A stretch of 19,106 nucleotides of DNA from Bacillota bacterium (GTDB lineage Bacteria; Eremiobacterota; SpSt-956; JAKJGF01), in the NCBI GenBank assembly GCA_029555925.1, contig JAKPQU010000197.1, positions 1-19,106 of the forward strand, written 5' to 3'. Numbering within the stretch: position 1 is the stretch's first letter; every line of letters begins with the position of its first letter. The translations under genes and the position numbers were made by a program. The notes beneath the pieces are model-generated. The model did no database searches, had not been told where the DNA came from, and worked only from the letters and a program-made list of their open reading frames with translations. Positions 12,496-19,106 of this stretch are shown here, one piece after another.

Positions 12496-15400
12496 TCAAC
12501 TGCATCCGCTCGTATTACCGCAGGTCACACACTTCAAACACGTGCCGTTTCGAACCATAGTAAGACTTCCGCAGGACTCGCACACATCTCCCGTATAGCC
12601 ATGAACCCTTGCTATTATAACAGCATCTATTTTTTTTATCTTTCCTTCTTTTTTGTCTACTCTGTTAACAACCGCATCAGGCTTTGAAAGTTCAGTTCCT
12701 CTGAGATGATTCGTATCGTCAATATGGGCAAGATCATATCTGTCAAGATATGTTATGGCAAGTTCTCTGAAAATATAATCAATAACAGAGGTAGTCATTT
12801 TTATATAATTATTACCTGAAACAATACCATTCGGTTCGAATCGTGTAAAAACAAAAGCGTCTACAAATTCTTCAAGAGGCACTCCATGCTGGAGGCCCAG
12901 GGAAATAGCTATGGCGAAACAGTTCATAAGACTTCTGAATGCAGCTCCTTCTCTATGCATATCTATAAAAATCTCTCCCACCTGTCCGTTTTCATATTCT
13001 CCTGTCCTCAGGTAAACAGTATGTCCTGCCACTTTGGCCTTCTGCGTATATCCGCATCTTCTATCAGGCAGTCTTTTTCTCTCTGCAATATATCTTGTTA
13101 TATCTTCAATATTCTTATCTTTTACCGGACTGTCAGAAAGAGAGTTGCCAAAAAATTCCGCACCGGGAACACTGCTTAAAGGCTGGCTTAATTTTGAACC
13201 GTCCCTGTATAGCGCTACTGCTTTGAGAGCAAGGTGCCATGATTTCATATAAGCATTTTTTATATCGTCTACAGTAGATTCATAAGGCATATTAATGGTT
13301 TTTGATATGGCTCCCGATATAAAAGGCTGAACTGAAGCCATCATAAATATATGGCCATCTACGGAAATAAATCTTTTGCCATTTTTACCGCACTTACTGG
13401 CTGTATCAAATACTGCATAATGATCTTCTGAAAGATGAGGAGCTCCTTCTATCATCATGGTACCACATATATATTCATCTGATAATCTTATTTCATCCTC
13501 GGAAAAACCAAGAAAAGAAAGGAGAGAAAATCCAGGCGAATTTATCATCTCTTCCGAAACTCCGAAGCTTTTACAGAAATCTATTCCAACAGCAAAAGGA
13601 TTAAATAGAAAAGAAAATTCAAAAGCATAAGGGAGATTTTTATTAATCTCTTCAATAATTTCTTCCGGAAATCCAGCTTTAATGAGTTTATCAGCATTTA
13701 TCCATGGACAATCGTAAAGATTACCGGTTCCCTTTACATATCTTACAATATCTGAAATCTCTTTTTCACTATATCCGAGTTTTTTCAATGCAGGAGGCAC
13801 AGACTGGTTGATAATTTTAAAATATCCTCCCCCTGCAAGTTTTTTAAATTTTACGAGAGCAAAATCGGGTTCTATGCCGGTAGTATCGCAATCCATTACA
13901 AGACCTATTGTACCTGTAGGAGCAAGAACAGTTACCTGGGCATTACGATATCCGTATTCTTCTCCCATAGCAAGGGCTCTGTCACCATCCTCTCTGGCGG
14001 CCATAAGCAGTTCGGAAGGACAGTATTTTTCATCTATGCCTGCAGGCTTCATTGTAAGTCCTTCATATTCACCATGAGGTGCGTTATAAATAGCTCTTCT
14101 GTGATTTCTTATCACCCTGAGCATAGCTTCTCTGTTCCTTTCATATCCACTGAAAGGCATCAATTCCTTTGCCATTTCCGCTGAAGCTGAAAAGGCAGAC
14201 ATATGCAAAATAGCGGAAAGAGCGGCGGCTACTGCCCTTGCTTCAGGAGAATCATAGGGATGCCCCATAACCATAACAAGAGAACCGAGATTGGCAAATC
14301 CAAGGCCCAGACTTCTGAAATCAAAGGAGAGTTTTGCAATCTTATCAGACGGGTATTGTGCCATAAGGACACTTATATCCAGTACAACAGTCCATAATCT
14401 TACGGCATGTCTGTAGGCTTCAACATCAAACCGTTCATTGAGAAAATCATAAAACCTGATTAAATTGAGAGATGCGAGATTACAGGCTGTATCATCAAAA
14501 AACATATATTCGGAACAGGGGTTTGACGCTCTTATCTCACCGTCGCCGGGACAGGTATGCCATTCATTTATTGTACTGTGAAATTGAAGTCCCGGGTCGG
14601 CACAGGCCCATGCGGCACGGGAAATATTATCCCACAGTTCAGCGGCCTTTAAAACTTTCACCGGCTCCGGCTTTCTTCCCTCTTTTGAAGCTTTCTCTTT
14701 TTCTGTCCTCTCTATAAGGTACCAGTCTTCATCTCTTAAAACCCTTTCCATAAAATCTCCTGTAACCCTTACGGAGTTATTGGAATTCTGGCCTGAAACA
14801 GTATAATAGGCTTCGGAATCCCAGTCTGTATTATATACAGGAAAATCTATAATTTTATGGCCTTTTTTTGCAAGTGATACAGTCTTTAAAATATAGTTAT
14901 CAGGCACAGATAACTCTCTAGCTTTGTTTATAGCTTCCCTGAGAGATATATTTTCTCTCCAGTCAAAAGGATCTTTAGATGCAGATTGTTCAACGAACAG
15001 AGGGGTGTAACAGGAAGCAAGTATCTCTTCAAGAGCTTTTTTTATTATAACAGAACCTGTTACGAGAGAGGCTACCTTCTGTTCTTCTATAACCTTCCAG
15101 TTAATAAAATCTTCTATTTCAGGATGATCTGCATCAAGGATAAGCATTTTGGCCGCTCTTCTGGTGCTCCCTCCGCTTTTAATGGCACCTGCAGCCCTGT
15201 CTCCTATACGCAGGAAACTCATAAGTCCTGAAGAATAGCCTCCACCGCTCAACCTTTCTCCTTTTGCCCTTATATTGGAAAAATTCGTTCCCGAACCTGA
15301 GCCATATTTAAAAATTCTTGCCTCTCTTACAAGGAGATCCATTATACCGCCTTCTGCTACAAGTTCATCTGTTACCGACTGTATAAAACATGCATGAGGC

Positions 15401-15963
15401 TGAGGGTGGCTGTAGGCATCTTCCGAAGGTTTAATTTCACCTGTGTCAGGGTCTGCATAATAATGTCCCTGTGGAGGGCCGTTTATACCGTAAGCCCAGT
15501 TAAGACCTGTATTAAACCACTGGGGAGAATTGGGAGCACCTGCCTGAGCGGCAAGCATATAAATAATTTCATCATAAAAAGTTTTTACATCTTCTTCACT
15601 ATCAAAATATTTATGTTTCCATCCCCAGTAAGCCCATGTGCCTGCCATTCTGTGGAAAACCTGTCTCGCATCATATTCGCCGGTAAATCCGTCATTATCT
15701 TCGGAAGGAACCGAAGACTGGAGCCATAAAGGGACATCCTTTTCATCCAGTTTTTTCAATTTCAACGGAATACCTGCCCTACGAAAATATTTCTGAGCTA
15801 TAATATCAGTGGCAAGCTGTGACCACTGGGCGGGGACAAAGATATTATCCATATTAAAAATAACAGTGCCGTCAGGCTCTTTCAACACAGAAGAACGGAT
15901 TTCAAAATCTATTTTTTCAAGGGGATCTCTATTTTTTTTAGTAAAAAATCTCTTTATTTTCAT
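12496..15963 (-). CDS. nrdJ: Vitamin B12-dependent (class II) ribonucleoside-diphosphate reductase
   Basis: Adenosylcobalamin-dependent enzyme that makes deoxyribonucleotides without oxygen. About 1155 residues, the long class II form. Motifs include [10 protein letters not shown] and [34 protein letters not shown] with the active-site cysteine of CNLASLNL at about residue 494, [22 protein letters not shown] (about 679-700), [12 protein letters not shown], and the family's C-terminal zinc-finger tail CESCG...[16 protein letters not shown] (1128-1155), which carries redox or metal-binding cysteines. The frame extends to an ATG at 16002, but GGAGGT 7 bp before the ATG at 15963 fixes the start. 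TATAAT at 16012-16017 could be its own -10. A cobalamin riboswitch lies further upstream on the same strand. Confidence 0.96.
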   Translation of the reverse strand: MKIKRFFTKKNRDPLEKIDFEIRSSVLKEPDGTVIFNMDNIFVPAQWSQLATDIIAQKYFRRAGIPLKLKKLDEKDVPLWLQSSVPSEDNDGFTGEYDARQVFHRMAGTWAYWGWKHKYFDSEEDVKTFYDEIIYMLAAQAGAPNSPQWFNTGLNWAYGINGPPQGHYYADPDTGEIKPSEDAYSHPQPHACFIQSVTDELVAEGGIMDLLVREARIFKYGSGSGTNFSNIRAKGERLSGGGYSSGLMSFLRIGDRAAGAIKSGGSTRRAAKMLILDADHPEIEDFINWKVIEEQKVASLVTGSVIIKKALEEILASCYTPLFVEQSASKDPFDWRENISLREAINKARELSVPDNYILKTVSLAKKGHKIIDFPVYNTDWDSEAYYTVSGQNSNNSVRVTGDFMERVLRDEDWYLIERTEKEKASKEGRKPEPVKVLKAAELWDNISRAAWACADPGLQFHSTINEWHTCPGDGEIRASNPCSEYMFFDDTACNLASLNLIRFYDFLNERFDVEAYRHAVRLWTVVLDISVLMAQYPSDKIAKLSFDFRSLGLGFANLGSLVMVMGHPYDSPEARAVAAALSAILHMSAFSASAEMAKELMPFSGYERNREAMLRVIRNHRRAIYNAPHGEYEGLTMKPAGIDEKYCPSELLMAAREDGDRALAMGEEYGYRNAQVTVLAPTGTIGLVMDCDTTGIEPDFALVKFKKLAGGGYFKIINQSVPPALKKLGYSEKEISDIVRYVKGTGNLYDCPWINADKLIKAGFPEEIIEEINKNLPYAFEFSFLFNPFAVGIDFCKSFGVSEEMINSPGFSLLSFLGFSEDEIRLSDEYICGTMMIEGAPHLSEDHYAVFDTASKCGKNGKRFISVDGHIFMMASVQPFISGAISKTINMPYESTVDDIKNAYMKSWHLALKAVALYRDGSKLSQPLSSVPGAEFFGNSLSDSPVKDKNIEDITRYIAERKRLPDRRCGYTQKAKVAGHTVYLRTGEYENGQVGEIFIDMHREGAAFRSLMNCFAIAISLGLQHGVPLEEFVDAFVFTRFEPNGIVSGNNYIKMTTSVIDYIFRELAITYLDRYDLAHIDDTNHLRGTELSKPDAVVNRVDKKEGKIKKIDAVIIARVHGYTGDVCESCGSLTMVRNGTCLKCVTCGNTSGCS

Positions 15964-16011
15964 AAAAATACCTCCGAATTTTTTAAATAAATAATAATGC
16001 ATAAAGACGGG

Positions 16012-16017
16012 ATTATA
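16012..16017 (-). promoter_or_regulatory. Possible -10 element for nrdJ
   Basis: Minus-strand TATAAT, with a poor -35 (ATTACT at 16035-16040, 17-bp spacer). It lies downstream of the repeat block, so nrdJ may be transcribed independently of the riboswitch. Confidence 0.4.
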
Positions 16018-16040
16018 GTGTATTTCATAATTTAAGTAAT

Positions 16041-16111
16041 CGTGACGCGTAACGCGTGACGCGTGACGGATTTAATCCCTGCGCATCACGCATCACGCAT
16101 TACGCATTACG
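16041..16111. repeat. Two opposed heptamer arrays able to form a long hairpin
   Basis: Array one (16041-16068) is CGTGACG, CGTAACG, CGTGACG, CGTGACG. Array two (16084-16111) is CATCACG, CATCACG, CATTACG, CATTACG, i.e. reversed CGTRATG units. The two 28-nt arms can pair with mostly Watson-Crick or G-U pairs. The 15-nt loop contains its own small palindrome (GGATTTAATCC). It lies between the 28-codon ORF and nrdJ and could separate riboswitch transcription from nrdJ. Confidence 0.8.
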
Positions 16112-16154
16112 ACGTTATTATGAAACTAACTATATAAAAAAACAGAAAATAACC

Positions 16155-16241
16155 TTAACCGAAATGAAAATTTTTTCTTTGTTCAGGAGGTATAAATAGG
16201 CAGGCACTATTGCAATAATTTGCGGAAAATAAAAATGACAT
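16155..16241 (-). CDS. 28-codon ORF directly downstream of the cobalamin riboswitch
   Basis: ATG at 16241 is preceded by a strong Shine-Dalgarno sequence GGAGGGAAG (16244-16252), which starts 14 nt after the riboswitch aptamer. The predicted peptide begins MSFLFSANYCNSACLF and ends NFHFG before TAA at 16155-16157. It resembles nothing I recognise. The strong RBS in exactly the place a riboswitch-controlled gene would start argues that translation begins here. It could be a real small protein or leader peptide, or the stump of a lost or frameshifted cobalamin-related gene. The region 16223-16253 can fold (CGGAGG with the complementary UUUUCCG) so as to hide the RBS, which fits translational control. 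Confidence 0.4.
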   Translation of the reverse strand: MSFLFSANYCNSACLFIPPEQRKNFHFG

Positions 16242-16261
16242 ATCTTCCCTCCGAAAACACT

Positions 16262-16420
16262 CTTTATCAGGTAAGTCTCCTGGTTTAGCTTCATCCTACT
16301 TCCTCGTCTTCCCTGTCCGGTGACATATGAGGTTTCGTCTGCATCACAGTAGCGGCGGCTACGACGGATTTACACCGTACTTCCTTTATTAAGCCCGTAA
16401 AGGCACCTGATTGTGTCATG
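16262..16420 (-). ncRNA. Cobalamin (B12) riboswitch
   Basis: Read on the minus strand, the element has the conserved cobalamin-aptamer order: GGTGCC, TTAATAAAGGAAG, CGGTGTAAATCCG, the core GCCGCCGCTACTGTGATG, then CAGGGAAGACG, GGATGAAGCTAAACCAGG and GAGACTTACCTG. The closing P1 stem is ATCAGGT (minus strand, 16411-16405) pairing with ACCTGAT (16272-16266). A promoter lies 24 bp upstream of P1. Such aptamers usually switch genes off when adenosylcobalamin binds. The first thing downstream is a 28-codon ORF with a strong RBS, then repeats, then nrdJ. An OFF switch ahead of a B12-dependent enzyme would be contrary to expectation. Confidence 0.92.
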
Positions 16421-16443
16421 TAATTTTATAAAATGCAAAAGCT

Positions 16444-16472
16444 ATTATAACAGAAATTTATAGTTTGTTCAA
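16444..16472 (-). promoter_or_regulatory. Promoter of the riboswitch transcript
   Basis: Minus strand: TTGAAC (16472-16467), 17-bp spacer, TATAAT (16449-16444). Transcription would start near 16437, just ahead of the aptamer. Confidence 0.7.
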
Positions 16473-16781
16473 TCTTTTTTTTCAGGCATGGTATAACAGA
16501 GGACTTGATCGGAATCGTATGGTTATATCAGTTCTAACAAAGTTATCCTATAAATACTTACAGTTACAAAATATGGTATAATATTCAGTCATATATATAA
16601 ATTTTCAGGACGTACTGTATAAAAAACTATTATAGTTAGTTTTATAACAATTCATCATTAATAAGGAGTGAATAGTGATTACTGTCCTATTCTTTTCACT
16701 CTAATTAAATTCCAATAAGTTATGAAATACACTATAAAATGATTGGAGGAAAAACAACTGAAAATCATGAGAATAATTATT
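16473..16781. other. Gene-poor AT-rich spacer
   Basis: No convincing gene. On the plus strand there is a TATAAT (16577-16582) with a weak -35 and two Shine-Dalgarno-like sequences: AAGGAG near 16661 before a 9-codon GTG ORF, and GGAGG near 16744 before a 28-codon ATG ORF that runs into the antisense of the next gene. These may be remnants of a lost plus-strand gene. Nothing in the translated fragments is recognisable. Confidence 0.3.
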
Positions 16782-17489
16782 TTACCATACAAAAGGAAAC
16801 AATCGATATTTTGTCTTACCTGCATATTCTTTATATCCTTCCAGTTCCTTCTGTAATACATTATCTTCCAGATATGTGCGGATAATTATCAAAACAGCTA
16901 TCATAGCTGCCGGTATAAGAGCTATATATGAACCAAGAATAAAGGCAATGGAAGGACAGTTAAGAATCATCCCGGAATATCCCGGATGTCTTACAAACCT
17001 GTAAGGCCCTGCATTACAGACCTTATGATTTCTGTCTGTCTGAATACGGACAGTTGCTTCGAAATGAGTATTTACCGACATTGCCCATATCATCGGTATT
17101 ACTGTCACTATATAGACACTTATGCCTGAAACGAAAAATGTAAAGGACATATGAGACCAGCCGTAACGATAATCAAGGCCTGAAACTATAAGCATTATAA
17201 AATAAAGAGGGATAAATATGAGATAAAATATCCTGTCAAAAGGTTTTGTATCTTTCTTAACAAATTTCATTCTTTCCCTGAGAAGTTGCGGGTTTAGTTT
17301 TAAGAATAAAATGGCAAAAAACAAAAAAATGGATGTAAAAAGACCGATATAAAACCATCCATTAAACCAGCGAATAGAACCGGCTGAAATAAATAACAGG
17401 CATATGTGTATGGCAATGCTCATAAAAAATCTTGCCGAACCTTTTGCGATTACATCTGAATTTGTCTGTTTATTTACCTGTTCTGACAT
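16782..17489 (-). CDS. Isoprenylcysteine carboxyl methyltransferase-like membrane protein
   Basis: 235-residue integral membrane protein of the ICMT/PEMT superfamily. About five hydrophobic segments lead into the conserved C-terminal cofactor region GPYRFVRHPGYSG (161-173) and TYLEDNVLQKELEGYKEY (205-222), ending TKYRLFPFVW. These are the SAM-contacting and catalytic motifs of membrane methyltransferases of this group. Bacterial members methylate varied lipids or small molecules, and the substrate cannot be predicted here. The frame is open to an ATG at 17522, but a G-rich Shine-Dalgarno sequence (GGGGGG) about 8 bp before the ATG at 17489 gives the better start. It is monocistronic with its own promoter. 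Confidence 0.82.
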   Translation of the reverse strand: MSEQVNKQTNSDVIAKGSARFFMSIAIHICLLFISAGSIRWFNGWFYIGLFTSIFLFFAILFLKLNPQLLRERMKFVKKDTKPFDRIFYLIFIPLYFIMLIVSGLDYRYGWSHMSFTFFVSGISVYIVTVIPMIWAMSVNTHFEATVRIQTDRNHKVCNAGPYRFVRHPGYSGMILNCPSIAFILGSYIALIPAAMIAVLIIIRTYLEDNVLQKELEGYKEYAGKTKYRLFPFVW

Positions 17490-17545
17490 ACAAAAATCCC
17501 CCCAGACCACGTAAGAAATCATAAGAAAACTTAAAAATTCTCTTT

Positions 17546-17574
17546 ATTATATCAAAAATAAGAATAAATGCAAA
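17546..17574 (-). promoter_or_regulatory. Promoter of the ICMT-like gene
   Basis: Minus strand: TTTGCA (17574-17569), 17-bp spacer, TATAAT (17551-17546), about 55 bp before the start codon. Confidence 0.5.
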
Positions 17575-17613
17575 ATTAAAAAAGGTATAGTTACTTTCAT
17601 AAAAATTAAAATT

Positions 17614-19106
17614 TTATTTTTTTATCCTGAGAGTCCGAAAAATTGTATTCCAGTTATTACCTCCGTCACAGGTATTTATAATAATACACGATCCACCGTT
17701 ATGTCCTTTATACGCAAGGTCTGTGCTGGTGCCTCCCACTGCCCATCCGGTATTGTTATCAAAAAAATGAATATCCAGAAGCAATTCGGGAATATCTTCC
17801 CTCTGATAATTCCATGTAACCCCTCCGTCATTACTGTGTAAGATTACCCCATTAAATATTCCGTCACTTTTTTTTCTGCCTCCGATAACCCATCCGTTCT
17901 TAAGATCGGTAAAACACACCTCTGTAAGATTGGCATCTGCTTTAAATACATCCCATGTAAGCCCTCCGTCGGAGGTATGAAGTATCGAGCCGTCAACACC
18001 TGTTACATAACCGTTATTTTTATCAATAAACCAGATAGACGTGAGCTGTTCGTCTATTTTTTTATACCGAACATTCCACGTATTGCCTCCGTCCTGTGTA
18101 TTTATTACGGTGCCGCTAAAACCTGCAGCCCAGCCGTTCAGTTTATCAGTAAAATAAAGTGCCATAAGAGGGTCTGACAGGCCGCTTCTCTGATTTTGCC
18201 ATGTTTTTCCGCCGTCTTCAGTGTGAAGGATTTTTCCTCCGTCCCATCTGCCTCCTGCTACCCAGCCTGTCATGGCATCTACAAAATATATCTCCAGAAG
18301 ATCATCATCTGTTCCCAGATCAACTTTCATCCAGTTCTTGCCGCCGTCTGCGGTATGTAAAAGAAAACCTCCGAACCCTGTAATCCAGCCGTTATTTTTA
18401 TCGGTAAAAAATACTCCTGTAATTTTTTCTTCATTTTTATCATCTGTGCGACCGTTCTGAAGCTCCCAGTTCATACCTCCATCCTTTGTATGTAATATTG
18501 TGCCTCCTCTGTAAAAAGAACTGCCTCCTGCCCATCCGTTATTTGCATCCGGAAAATAAACACAGCGAAGTTCTTTTGCAAGGCCGCTATTCTGAATATT
18601 CCATGTAAGGCCGCCATCATCCGTATAATACAGAGAACCTTCTTTGCCGGAGACCCATCCATGTTTGCTATCTATAAAAGAAATTTTTACAAAAGGTTCA
18701 CTCCCAGTTTTCTGAGAAGTCCATGTGGTTCCGCCGTCAGATGTATGTAAAACAGTTCCGTCATCTCCTGCAATCCAGCCGTTAAGGGGGTCAGTAAAAT
18801 AGACATCATAAAGATTATCGGAGCCGTTACTTAAAATTTTCCAGTTTTTTCCTCCGTCCGTGCTGTGAAGGATTGAACCTTTATTTCCTGCAGCCCACCC
18901 GTTCTTACTGTCGGAAAAATAAATACCATTTACCTGAGTGTCTGTATTCATATTCAGGATCTCCCAGTTCTTCCCTCCGTCAGCAGTACGAAGAACTCTT
19001 TTATCTTCCAGAACCCAGCCGTTATTGTTATCAATAAAGATTATATCGGAAAGATCTTTATCCGTACCGCTCACCTGCTGCACCCAGGAAAAACCGCTGT
19101 CAGAGG
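17614..19106 (-). CDS. YCF48/BNR-type beta-propeller repeat protein (5' end outside window)
   Basis: At least 497 residues, and the frame continues without a stop past the right edge (SDSGFSWV precedes the first internal GTG at 19083), so the N-terminus and any signal peptide are missing. The visible part is a tandem series of about eleven units of roughly 40-55 residues, each with a NGW-x-x-G turn and a LHTxDGGxxW BNR/Asp-box-like motif (for example NGWIAGDDGTVLHTSDGGTTW). This pattern is typical of YCF48-related photosystem-assembly-like and sialidase-type propellers. Secreted bacterial versions are common, often with unknown ligands. The C-terminus ends soon after the last unit (RTLRIKK), so no sorting domain is present. 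A scaffold or binding role is more likely than enzymatic activity (inference). Confidence 0.85.
   Translation of the reverse strand, partial: SDSGFSWVQQVSGTDKDLSDIIFIDNNNGWVLEDKRVLRTADGGKNWEILNMNTDTQVNGIYFSDSKNGWAAGNKGSILHSTDGGKNWKILSNGSDNLYDVYFTDPLNGWIAGDDGTVLHTSDGGTTWTSQKTGSEPFVKISFIDSKHGWVSGKEGSLYYTDDGGLTWNIQNSGLAKELRCVYFPDANNGWAGGSSFYRGGTILHTKDGGMNWELQNGRTDDKNEEKITGVFFTDKNNGWITGFGGFLLHTADGGKNWMKVDLGTDDDLLEIYFVDAMTGWVAGGRWDGGKILHTEDGGKTWQNQRSGLSDPLMALYFTDKLNGWAAGFSGTVINTQDGGNTWNVRYKKIDEQLTSIWFIDKNNGYVTGVDGSILHTSDGGLTWDVFKADANLTEVCFTDLKNGWVIGGRKKSDGIFNGVILHSNDGGVTWNYQREDIPELLLDIHFFDNNTGWAVGGTSTDLAYKGHNGGSCIIINTCDGGNNWNTIFRTLRIKK

Noticed and set aside
12886..15994. Several plus-strand open frames opposite nrdJ
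   Set aside because: They are antisense shadows without RBS or recognisable motifs.
16763..16849. 28-codon plus-strand ORF after GGAGG
   Set aside because: RBS spacing is too long, most of it is antisense to the ICMT-like gene, and the peptide is unrecognisable.

Overview
The window is AT-rich bacterial DNA with GC-rich heptamer repeats scattered between genes. Rubrerythrin, a di-heme c-type cytochrome peroxidase relative and a B12-dependent (class II, oxygen-independent) ribonucleotide reductase point to an anaerobic or microaerophilic, probably Gram-negative bacterium with c-type cytochromes. A Nitrospirota/Deferribacterota/Desulfobacterota-like background is possible, but no marker here settles the phylum.

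Layout. (1) 1-270: decayed C-terminus of a CHAT-domain protein. (2) 355-3032, plus strand: an oxidative-stress operon of rubrerythrin, a PerR-like Fur-family repressor and a di-heme peroxidase-like cytochrome, behind a good sigma-70 promoter with a PerR/Fur-type palindrome just downstream of its -10. (3) 5463-3112, minus strand: a small His/Cys membrane protein, a YcgR-type permease, its TIGR03943/YcgQ-type partner and a small membrane protein. (4) 5569-10685, plus strand: a second Fur-family regulator, a paralogue of the small His/Cys protein, a DUF2023 protein, an octopine-dehydrogenase-family enzyme, an EamA exporter and a degenerate FolC/Mur-ligase-like enzyme. (5) 10732-12319: a MarR regulator and an O-methyltransferase-type enzyme with a perfect inverted-repeat operator at its promoter. 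(6) 16472-12496, minus strand: a cobalamin riboswitch, a 28-codon ORF, heptamer repeats and NrdJ. (7) 17574-16782, minus strand: an isoprenylcysteine methyltransferase-like membrane protein. (8) 19106-17614, minus strand: a YCF48/BNR-type beta-propeller protein cut by the window edge.

The most interesting part is region 4 with region 3. Three copies of a 15-bp 7-1-7 palindrome, TGAGACY-N-RGTATCA, lie just upstream of the second fur gene, the DUF2023 gene and the opine dehydrogenase gene. The outer bases of the palindrome are symmetric and one pair co-varies, as expected for a Fur-family (Fur/Zur-like) operator. Opine dehydrogenase plus EamA exporter is the core of known opine-metallophore operons (staphylopine/pseudopaline type), but no nicotianamine-synthase-like gene is visible. 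A FolC-like ligase with altered motifs follows instead. I infer a metal-regulated small-molecule (possibly metallophore) pathway of unfamiliar composition.

A second puzzle is the cobalamin riboswitch: it directly precedes only a 28-codon ORF with a strong ribosome binding site and lies 260 bp upstream of the B12-dependent reductase. A third is the heptamer family CGTRAYG, found in seven intergenic places in tandem or as hairpins.
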